DNA of 9,103 bases from DASWRT01 sp036403035 (GTDB taxonomy: Bacteria; Pseudomonadota; Alphaproteobacteria; ATCC43930; CGMCC-115725), in NCBI GenBank assembly GCA_036403035.1, contig DASWRT010000042.1, positions 1-9,103 of the forward strand, in the 5' to 3' direction. Under the pieces are notes generated by a model, which worked only from the letters and a program-made list of their open reading frames with translations, had not been told where the DNA came from and did no database searches. Shown in pieces: positions 1 through 4,533 of this stretch. Every line of letters begins with the position of its first letter. Position 1 is the first letter of the stretch. Position numbers and translations under genes: made by a program.

Positions 1-651
1 GCGCACCTGGTCGGGCTGCGCGCCCAGCGTTTCGGCGCAGAAGACGAGGTCCGGCCGGACCGCGCGCCCCGCCTCGATCAGCGCCCGCCACGCCTCGCCC
101 GGCACCTGATAGGCGGCGTCGCAGCGGAAGCCGGTGAACCCCAGCCCGACATAATGCCGCACCACGTCGGCGAAATAGCCGACGATCCCCTCGCGCGCGT
201 CGCGCCGGCGGTAGTCCAGCTCCGCGAGGTCGCCCCACACCGTCACGTCCGACGGGTTCGCCGGGTCGATCGCGCGCGGCGACCGGATCTCGCCGTCCGC
301 GCCGCGAACGAACCAGTCCGGGTGCTCGGCGACGAGCAGGCTGTCCTTCGACGTGTGATTGACGACGAGGTCCATCATCACGCGGAGGCCGTGCTCCGCC
401 GCCGCCGCGGCGAACCCTGCCAGCAACTCGTCGTCCGACTCGGTGTCGGGCGCACCGCCACGGAAGATCGGGTTCAGCCTGTAGTAGTCCTTGACGGCGT
501 AGAGGCTGCCCGAGAAGCCGGGATAGTGGAACGGGTTGACATAGACGGTGTCGAAACCCATCGCCGCGATCCGCGGCAGGTGCGACCGCCAGTCGCCGAT
601 CGTGCCGGCGAGCAGCGGGAACAGGTTGTAGATGCGAAGTGCGTCAGGCAT
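1..651 (-). CDS. GH13 alpha-amylase-family enzyme, N-terminal part
   Basis: This is the first 217 residues of a glycoside hydrolase family 13 protein; the C-terminus lies beyond the left edge. The protein enters the (beta/alpha)8 barrel at once (starts MPDALRIYNLFPLL), with no N-terminal carbohydrate-binding or maltosyltransferase N-domain. Conserved region I is DLVVNH (Asp94, Asn98, His99), region II is GFRCDAAY with the nucleophile Asp178, and region III is FCAETLG with the general acid/base Glu207. The third catalytic Asp would lie outside the window. The ATG at 651 is the only sensible start; the Shine-Dalgarno is weak. A perfect EcfG-type promoter lies 43 bases upstream, so induction under general stress is likely. 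Such enzymes act on alpha-glucans or trehalose/maltose-type sugars, which fits osmotic or desiccation protection, but the exact substrate cannot be read from this half. The GH13 assignment is firm; the function is not. Confidence 0.88.
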   Translation of the reverse strand, partial: MPDALRIYNLFPLLAGTIGDWRSHLPRIAAMGFDTVYVNPFHYPGFSGSLYAVKDYYRLNPIFRGGAPDTESDDELLAGFAAAAAEHGLRVMMDLVVNHTSKDSLLVAEHPDWFVRGADGEIRSPRAIDPANPSDVTVWGDLAELDYRRRDAREGIVGYFADVVRHYVGLGFTGFRCDAAYQVPGEAWRALIEAGRAVRPDLVFCAETLGAQPDQVR

Positions 652-693
652 GCATGGGCTCGCGCTCGGTGCCTTTGTTCGTTCTGGTTGGGA

Positions 694-718
694 AACGAGA
701 CCGGTGCAATGCCGTTCC
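694..718 (-). promoter_or_regulatory. EcfG-type stress promoter of the GH13 gene
   Basis: On the minus strand GGAAC (718-714) is followed after exactly 16 bases by CGTT (697-694). This is a perfect match to the alphaproteobacterial general stress response consensus GGAAC-N16/17-CGTT. It lies 43 bases upstream of the GH13 start codon and points at it, leaving a short leader. Direct sequence match; activity is inferred. Confidence 0.75.
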
Positions 719-972
719 GCCCCGCCGAACCGATCCGACGAAACGGAGAACGGCCGCACGGGAATGCAGCCGTTCGAAATACGGCTCGCCGCATGAGGCC
801 TTGGGCGCCTGTGGCCTGAGTTCCCTCAGACTGCTCCTCCGGCCCGTTTTCCTAGGACCGGACCGGGGCCGCGATGCCACGTTCCATCGCGCGGAATTTT
901 GTGCGGCAGAGGGAGTTGGCGACTCCCCGCGCGTCTGTCCCAACGCGTCGCCACAGGTTGCCCGCTGCGACG

Positions 973-997
973 AACGTTGATGCAGACGCAAGGTTCC
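973..997 (-). promoter_or_regulatory. EcfG-type promoter without an assigned gene
   Basis: The minus strand has GGAAC (997-993), a 16-base spacer, then CGTT (976-973), a perfect match to the general stress response consensus. The nearest convincing gene downstream is GH13, more than 300 bases away and with its own promoter. It may drive an unannotated RNA or act as a distal second promoter. Confidence 0.6.
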
Positions 998-1056
998 ATT
1001 ACCCGCGACGAACAGTCGCGAGTCCTGACAAAGGGGAAATGGCTCGTTGCCGGATC

Positions 1057-1082
1057 AACGTGGCACCGGCGCCCGGCGTTCC
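1057..1082 (-). promoter_or_regulatory. EcfG-type promoter inside an inverted repeat
   Basis: The minus strand has GGAAC (1082-1078), a 17-base spacer, then CGTT (1060-1057), again the stress-promoter consensus. The -35 element spans the loop and one arm of the perfect inverted repeat at 1070-1093. Its only possible coding target nearby is a doubtful 57-codon frame starting at 999. Confidence 0.55.
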
Positions 1083-1093
1083 ACCGCCGGGCG
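1070..1093. repeat. Perfect inverted repeat, 9-base arms
   Basis: CGCCCGGCG (1070-1078) and CGCCGGGCG (1085-1093) are exact reverse complements around a 6-base loop. It lies about 100 bases past the DUF2188 stop codon. It could be a terminator hairpin for that gene, but there is no T-tract on the minus strand; plus-strand reading gives only ATATTTCC. It overlaps the -35 of the promoter at 1057-1082, so an operator role is possible too. Confidence 0.6.
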
Positions 1094-1192
1094 ATATTTC
1101 CTCCGGCCGCGCGAATTTCGACGCCTGCCGTTCGATCCTTTGTTGTGCGGCCTTCGCCGGAACGGAGCGCGGCCGCCGCGGGACGGTGCGGA

Positions 1193-1441
1193 TCAGGTCC
1201 CGGCGCCGGCGGCGGACTGTCCCGTATCGACGCCGAAGGCATGCTCCTCCGACAGCGTCCCGTCCTCGTTCTCGACCGTGACGCGGCTCGGCTTGTCGCT
1301 CTCCGCAAGCTGGCGGGCCATCGCGACGGCTTCCTCGCGGCTCGGCCGCGTGGCGCGCGACCGCGCTTCGCCTTCCTTGGACACCGACCATCCGCCGCCG
1401 TCCGGGGCGGGGGCTACGCGATAGACATGCCGTCCGAGCAT
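1193..1441 (-). CDS. DUF2188 domain protein
   Basis: A small 82-residue protein of the DUF2188 type, with a soluble beta-alpha-beta character and no signal peptide or membrane segment. The family pattern is visible: HVYRVAPAPDGGGWSV at 5-20 (HV...P...GGW.V), then a strand with K/R/E residues, a helix with EEAVAMARQLAE at 36-47, and a second strand VTVENEDG at 54-61 ending in HAFG at 67-70. The function of the family is unknown; members are commonly small stress-associated proteins. The ATG at 1441 is preceded by a near-ideal Shine-Dalgarno (GGAGGAGG, about 6 bases away), and a perfect EcfG-type promoter sits 35 bases upstream, so it is probably a monocistronic general stress gene. The domain call is confident, the role is inferred from the promoter only. 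Confidence 0.85.
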   Translation of the reverse strand: MLGRHVYRVAPAPDGGGWSVSKEGEARSRATRPSREEAVAMARQLAESDKPSRVTVENEDGTLSEEHAFGVDTGQSAAGAGT

Positions 1442-1475
1442 GAAAACCTCCTCCTGTCATCGACACCCTGTCGGC

Positions 1476-1500
1476 AACGCCTCTCCTCCACCGCCGTTCC
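1476..1500 (-). promoter_or_regulatory. EcfG-type stress promoter of the DUF2188 gene
   Basis: The minus strand shows GGAAC (1500-1496), a 16-base spacer and CGTT (1479-1476), a perfect general stress response promoter. It ends 35 bases before the DUF2188 ATG, and the strong Shine-Dalgarno lies between, which is ideal geometry for a short-leader mRNA. Confidence 0.8.
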
Positions 1501-1660
1501 ACGGCCGGCCCACATCCGTTGCCGCTGTCGGAAACCCGCTGTCGCTCCCGGAAATAGATATTGAGCAGCCGGCCTGCCGACGTTAGACTTAGATTAACCG
1601 TAATCGGTTTGTTCGTTCGGCCCGCCGCGCCCACTAAAGACCGCCGCCCCGAAGCGGAGG

Positions 1661-1694
1661 AAAAAAACCGGGCGCAGCCATTCGGCGCGCCCGG
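1661..1694 (-). terminator. Intrinsic terminator, minus strand
   Basis: On the minus strand an 8-base GC stem CCGGGCGC (1694-1687) pairs with GCGCCCGG (1675-1668). The loop can add a small GCC/GGC stem. Seven consecutive Ts (1667-1661) follow directly. It would end transcripts from the candidate sRNA promoter or readthrough from the sigma gene, and separates them from the DUF2188 unit. Confidence 0.8.
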
Positions 1695-1822
1695 CGAAGT
1701 TGCGGGTGGCAAACCCGCGTACAGGGAGACTTTGCCATGCCGGACTCGGGGGAGATCGGACGTGGGGGTCCAGGGGCCCGGCGCCCTGGCATCCGTCGCG
1801 CCGGCTGAGACGGACGCGATAC
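1661..1822 (-). ncRNA. Candidate stress-induced small RNA
   Basis: A noncoding minus-strand stretch bounded by a near-consensus EcfG-type promoter (1829-1853) and an intrinsic terminator with seven Ts (1661-1694). The predicted RNA is about 160 bases. Read 5' to 3' it can form a stem TCCGTC/GACGGA, a stem CCAGGG/CCCTGG, then a largely unpaired C-rich segment containing CTCCCCC, then a 7-base stem TGGCAAA/TTTGCCA (1737-1731 with 1713-1707) whose loop contains CTCCC, and finally the terminator hairpin. A competing stem GCGGGT/ACCCGC (1718-1702) cannot coexist with the TGGCAAA stem. C-rich, anti-Shine-Dalgarno-like loops are typical of alphaproteobacterial regulatory RNAs, and Caulobacter GsrN is a known precedent of a stress-sigma-controlled sRNA. 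The ends and the function are inferred. Alternatively the terminator simply ends the ECF sigma mRNA. Confidence 0.4.
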
Positions 1823-1828
1823 CATCAG

Positions 1829-1853
1829 AACACACCCTTCCGCCTAGGGTTCC
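1829..1853 (-). promoter_or_regulatory. Near-consensus EcfG-type promoter of candidate sRNA
   Basis: The minus strand has GGAAC (1853-1849), a 16-base spacer and TGTT (1832-1829), one mismatch from the CGTT -10 element. It lies in noncoding DNA, about 135 bases past the sigma stop codon, and no convincing gene follows before the terminator at 1661-1694. A TGTT variant also occurs by chance inside the sigma gene (2435-2460), so the match alone is only moderate evidence. Confidence 0.45.
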
Positions 1854-1986
1854 ATCGATGAACCGGAGCCTACCCGGCAGGCTCGCGGGCAAACGACTGT
1901 CGCGCAGCCGGCGGCTTGCGTGCGGCTTGATATGGATGCGGCGGAATATCGCAGACGGTGGCGGCGGGCAGCGTGGACAGGCGGCG

Positions 1987-2604
1987 CTATACGGCGCGGC
2001 CTTCGACCCGGGCGAGGCGCAGGCGGCTGCGGTCGGCCTTACCGTTGTCGGCCGGTCCGGCGCCCGTCCGCTCCGGCGGCGGCGCATTCGCATCGCGCGG
2101 CGGCTCGCCCGCGTCGGCGGTTTCCGGCGACATCCCCATCAAGTGGCGCAGCATGTCGCGGCCGCGCGACAGGCGGGAGCGGATCGTGCCGACCGGCACG
2201 TCGAGCACCGCCGCGACCTCTTCGTAGCGCATCCCCTCAAGCCCGACCAGCAGCAGCACGGCGCGCTGCTCCTCGGGCAGCTTGGCGATCGCGCGCTCGA
2301 GATCCCTCAGTTCGAGTCGCTTGCCTTGGTTCGGTGCGGAGGTCAGATTCGGTTCGGTCTCGGAGAGACCGACGGAGGCGCCTTCGCGCACGGAACGGCG
2401 CACATGGTTGACGTACTGATTGTGGAGAATCGTGAACAGCCAGGCCCTGAGGTCCGTTCCTTTCTGCCACAGGTGCACCTTGCTCAACGCGCGCGCAAGG
2501 CAGTCCTGCACCAGATCGTCGGCAGCGTTGAGATCCCGGGTAAGCGCCCGCGCATATCGTCGCAAGCGTGGGATCTCGTCCTCGATGCGCTGGTAGACGT
2601 TCAT
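1987..2604 (-). CDS. ECF-family RNA polymerase sigma factor
   Basis: A 205-residue group 4 (extracytoplasmic function) sigma factor that directs RNA polymerase to a dedicated promoter set. Region 2 spans about residues 8-72, with ADDLVQDCLARAL (region 2.2, core binding) and DLRAWLFTILHNQYVNHVRR (regions 2.3/2.4, -10 melting and recognition). Region 4 spans about 100-153, with LPEEQRAVLLLVGLEGM and the helix-turn-helix YEEVAAVLDVPVGTIRSRLSRGR (-35 recognition). A Pro/Ala/Arg-rich tail of about 50 residues follows region 4, longer than minimal ECF sigmas. The start at 2604 is supported by AAGGAG about 7 bases upstream. It resembles the EcfG type in general layout, but I cannot assign the ECF group. 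It is divergent from the response regulator, sharing a 235-base control region; no anti-sigma gene is adjacent, so control may act through transcription or an unlinked partner. Confidence 0.92.
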   Translation of the reverse strand: MNVYQRIEDEIPRLRRYARALTRDLNAADDLVQDCLARALSKVHLWQKGTDLRAWLFTILHNQYVNHVRRSVREGASVGLSETEPNLTSAPNQGKRLELRDLERAIAKLPEEQRAVLLLVGLEGMRYEEVAAVLDVPVGTIRSRLSRGRDMLRHLMGMSPETADAGEPPRDANAPPPERTGAGPADNGKADRSRLRLARVEGRAV

Positions 2605-2687
2605 TCGGCGCTCCTTCGCGTGTACCGCGGAAAGCGGCTCGACTCGTTCAACGAAAGCGACGTGAAGTCAGGACTGTAGCCAGCCGA

Positions 2688-2745
2688 TGTAAGCGCTTCA
2701 TGTCAGATGTAACAGAAATTTGTAATTAATTGTAACGATCTGTAA
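2688..2745. repeat. Five TGTAA repeats in the divergent control region
   Basis: TGTAA occurs at 2688, 2708, 2721, 2731 and 2741, all in the same orientation. The last three are spaced exactly 10 bases apart, the first two 20 apart. One DNA helical turn between direct half-sites is how OmpR/PhoB-type dimers bind, and such a regulator is encoded next door. The segment is unusually AT-rich for this genome. It lies about 85-150 bases upstream of both flanking start codons, so it could control the sigma gene, the regulator or both. The repeats are seen; the binding protein is inferred. Confidence 0.6.
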
Positions 2746-2803
2746 GTTGCTGATAATGAAAGCGAAAGTTGCCCTTGACAGTTCCTGCGAAACCGTTGCG
2801 CTA

Positions 2804-2819
2804 TTGCATCCGTATGCAA
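2804..2819. promoter_or_regulatory. Perfect palindrome upstream of the response regulator
   Basis: TTGCAT-CCGT-ATGCAA, a perfect inverted repeat with 6-base arms, lies 20 bases before the response regulator ATG at 2840. Its position near the likely transcription start or leader suggests an operator or a small 5' hairpin. No regulator can be named from it. Confidence 0.4.
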
Positions 2820-2839
2820 GATGAGCCAGATTCTTGGGT

Positions 2840-3562
2840 ATGAGTGACACCGGTCATATTCTCGTCGTCGACGACCAAAAGGAAATCTGCGAGGTCGTCC
2901 AGGAGTACCTGTCCGGCGAGGGTTACCGCGTCAGCGTCGCGCATGACGGCCAGGGCATGCGCCGCGTCATGTCGCAGACCGGTATCGACCTCGTCATCCT
3001 CGACCTGATGCTGCCGGGCGAGGACGGGCTGAGCCTCGCGCGTTCGCTGCGCGAGCAGTCGAGCGTCGGCATCATCATCCTGACCGGGCGCGGCGAAACC
3101 GTCGATCGCATCATCGGCCTGGAGATGGGGGCGGACGACTACCTGCCGAAGCCCTTCCACCTCCGCGAGCTGCTGGCGCGGGTGAAGAGCGTGCTGCGCC
3201 GCGTCTCCTCCCGCACCACCAAGGAAAAGTCCGGACCGACGCGGGCGAAGGCAAAGTTCGCCGGGTGGAACCTCGACCTCGCGACGCGCGAGCTGATGTC
3301 GCCGAAGGGGATCGAGGTGCGGCTGACGACCGGCGAGTTCGACCTGCTGGCCGCCTTCGTCAACAACGCGAACCAGGTGCTGAGCCGCGACCGCCTGCTC
3401 GACCTCGCGCGGAACCGCGAGGCCGGCCCCTTCGACCGCACCATCGACGTGCAGGTCGGCCGGCTGCGCCGCAAGCTTGAAGACGACCCCGAGCGGCCGA
3501 CGATGATCAAGACGGTGCGCGGCACCGGCTACATCTTCACGCCGACCGTCGAGGTCGAATAA
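2840..3562 (+). CDS. OmpR/PhoB-type response regulator, orphan
   Basis: A 240-residue two-component response regulator with an N-terminal receiver and C-terminal winged-helix DNA-binding domain. Counting from the ATG at 2840, the acidic pocket is Asp11-Asp12 (VVDDQKE), the phosphoacceptor is Asp55 (LVILDLMLPGEDG), and the switch residues are Thr82 (ILTGRG), Tyr101 and Lys104 (DDYLPKPF). The Trans_reg_C domain covers about 140-234 and ends with the usual TIDVQVGRLRRKLEDD and IKTVRGTGYIF motifs. All signalling residues are intact, so it should be phosphorylated, yet no histidine kinase lies beside it. A TTG at 2834 would add two residues; ATG at 2840 gives the common MSDTGHILVVDD start. Neither has a strong Shine-Dalgarno. 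It is divergent from the ECF sigma gene and probably acts on the TGTAA repeats between them, although this is inference. The SDR gene follows 95 bases later with its own promoter-like sequence. Confidence 0.93.
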   Translation: MSDTGHILVVDDQKEICEVVQEYLSGEGYRVSVAHDGQGMRRVMSQTGIDLVILDLMLPGEDGLSLARSLREQSSVGIIILTGRGETVDRIIGLEMGADDYLPKPFHLRELLARVKSVLRRVSSRTTKEKSGPTRAKAKFAGWNLDLATRELMSPKGIEVRLTTGEFDLLAAFVNNANQVLSRDRLLDLARNREAGPFDRTIDVQVGRLRRKLEDDPERPTMIKTVRGTGYIFTPTVEVE

Positions 3563-3592
3563 TCCTAGATTAAGTGCTGGGGTCGGGGGGCC

Positions 3593-3617
3593 GGAACCGC
3601 CCCTCCGGGGGGATGTT
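3593..3617 (+). promoter_or_regulatory. Near-consensus EcfG-type promoter of the SDR gene
   Basis: GGAAC (3593-3597), a 16-base spacer and TGTT (3614-3617) match the general stress response promoter with one -10 mismatch. It points at the SDR gene, whose ATG is 41 bases past the -10. Placement in a 95-base intergenic gap and the stress-protein character of the target support it. Confidence 0.5.
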
Positions 3618-3639
3618 GGGAAAGCGGGACTTTCCTAAC
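3615..3639 (+). repeat. Inverted repeat in the SDR leader
   Basis: GTTGGGAAAG (3615-3624), loop CGGGA, and CTTTCCTAAC (3630-3639) pair over 10 positions in RNA, nine Watson-Crick and one G-U. It overlaps the proposed -10 element and ends 6 bases before the SDR Shine-Dalgarno (GGAGG at 3646-3650). It may be an operator or a 5' leader hairpin. No T-tract follows, so it is not a good terminator for the response regulator. Confidence 0.5.
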
Positions 3640-3657
3640 AGAACCGGAGGATTTCGC

Positions 3658-4533
3658 ATGGCCCCCCAGCAGCAGAGCGGGCAGCCGCCGCAGCATCAGG
3701 ACCGCCAGCCGGGCATCGAGCGCGACATGACGCCACGGCCGCAGACGTCGGACCCGGAGCATCGCGGTTCCGGCAAGCTCCGCGGCAAGGTCGCGCTGAT
3801 CACCGGCGGCGACAGCGGCATCGGCCGCGCCGTCGCGGTCGCCTTCGCCCGCGAGGGCGCCGCCGGGATCGGAATCGTCTATCTGAACGAGCACGAGGAC
3901 GCCCAGGAGACGAAGCGGCTCGTCGAGGCGGAGAACAGCGGCGAGTGCCGTTGCGAGCTGATCGCCGGCGACGTCGGCCAGGAGCCGTTCTGCCGCGAGG
4001 CGGTCGAGCAAACAGCGCGGGCCTTCGGCCGGCTCGACGTGCTCATCAACAACGCCGCCGAACAGCACCCGCAGGAGAGCATCGAGAAGATCTCGGAGGA
4101 GCAGCTCGTCCGCACCTTCCGCACCAACATCTTCGGGCAGTTCTTCATGGTGAAGGCGGCGCTGCCGCACCTCAAGGAAGGCGCCGCGATCGTCAACACG
4201 ACGTCGGTCACCGCCTATAAGGGCAGCCCGATGCTGCTCGACTATTCCTCGACCAAGGGCGCGATCGTCGCCTTCACGCGTTCGCTGTCGCAGGCGCTGG
4301 TCGAGAAGGGCGTCCGGGTCAACGGCGTGGCGCCTGGCCCGATCTGGACGCCGCTGATCCCCTCGACCTTCCCACCCGACAAGGTCGAGTCGTTCGGCAA
4401 GGACGTGCCGATGCAGCGCCCCGGCCAGCCCGAGGAAGTCGCCTCCTGCTACGTCTTCCTGGCGAGCAACGACGCGTCCTACATGGCCGGGCAGATTCTC
4501 CATCCGAACGGCGGCACGGTGGTCAACGGTTAG
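3658..4533 (+). CDS. SDR oxidoreductase, general stress protein 39-like
   Basis: A 291-residue classical short-chain dehydrogenase/reductase, predicted cytosolic and NAD(P)-dependent. An N-terminal tail with QHQDRQPGIERDMTPRP (residues 13-28) precedes the Rossmann fold and is the hallmark of the YghA / Bacillus Gsp39 (YdaD) subgroup. The cofactor motif is TGGDSGIG (49-56), the structural motif NNAA is at 131-134, and the catalytic set is Asn157, Ser183, Tyr196 and Lys200 (YSSTK). The C-terminal block GVAPGPIWTPLIP and the ending LHPNGGTVVNG are typical. The substrate of this subgroup is not settled; it is often labelled glucose/ribitol-type dehydrogenase. The ATG at 3658 has GGAGG 7 bases upstream; an in-frame extension to 3574 is not needed. 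Gsp39 is a SigB stress protein in Bacillus, and the EcfG-like promoter suggests the same role here. It overlaps the convergent monooxygenase gene by 11 bases. Confidence 0.93.
   Translation: MAPQQQSGQPPQHQDRQPGIERDMTPRPQTSDPEHRGSGKLRGKVALITGGDSGIGRAVAVAFAREGAAGIGIVYLNEHEDAQETKRLVEAENSGECRCELIAGDVGQEPFCREAVEQTARAFGRLDVLINNAAEQHPQESIEKISEEQLVRTFRTNIFGQFFMVKAALPHLKEGAAIVNTTSVTAYKGSPMLLDYSSTKGAIVAFTRSLSQALVEKGVRVNGVAPGPIWTPLIPSTFPPDKVESFGKDVPMQRPGQPEEVASCYVFLASNDASYMAGQILHPNGGTVVNG

Larger units (their letters stand above)
652..1192. other. 541-base gap: promoters and inverted repeats, no convincing gene
   Basis: Open frames here are Arg/Pro-rich, overlap one another on both strands and lack good ribosome binding sites, so I call no gene. 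The gap holds three perfect minus-strand EcfG-type promoter matches (listed separately) and perfect inverted repeats: GGGAGT/ACTCCC at 911-927, CGCGAC/GTCGCG at 1004-1020, and 9-base arms at 1070-1093. Transcripts from the two upstream promoters would run toward the GH13 gene, either as a long leader or as separate noncoding RNAs. I see no T-rich intrinsic terminator on the minus strand within the gap. Confidence 0.6.

Noticed and set aside
826..999. A 57-codon minus-strand frame starting at ATG 999, downstream of the promoter at 1057-1082.
   Set aside because: Weak ribosome binding site, Arg/Pro/Gly-rich shadow-like composition, and its start codon overlaps the next EcfG-type promoter. Conservation would be needed to call it.
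1737..1808. A 23-codon plus-strand frame with AGGGAG upstream of its ATG and a hairpin (1707-1737) enclosing that site.
   Set aside because: No plus-strand promoter seen, composition is Gly/Arg/Pro-rich as expected by chance, and the promoter and terminator evidence in this stretch is on the minus strand.
1634..1825. A 63-codon minus-strand frame across the candidate sRNA.
   Set aside because: Its ATG lies at the predicted transcription start with no ribosome binding site, and the frame reads through the terminator hairpin and T-tract.
1661..1853. Cobalamin riboswitch, suggested by CCCGCAAC on the minus strand.
   Set aside because: The other conserved cobalamin boxes are missing and no B12-related gene follows.
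2435..2460. GGAAC-N17-TGTT on the minus strand.
   Set aside because: It lies inside the sigma factor coding region and has the imperfect -10; taken as a chance match. It is a warning about the TGTT variants elsewhere.
1561..2679. A long plus-strand open frame opposite the sigma factor.
   Set aside because: It is the antisense shadow of a clear ECF sigma gene in GC-rich DNA; no domain or ribosome binding site is visible.
2774..2807. CTTGACA followed by CTATTGC before the response regulator as a housekeeping promoter.
   Set aside because: The -35-like box is good but the spacer is 21 bases, too long for a normal sigma-70 promoter, and the -10 is poor.
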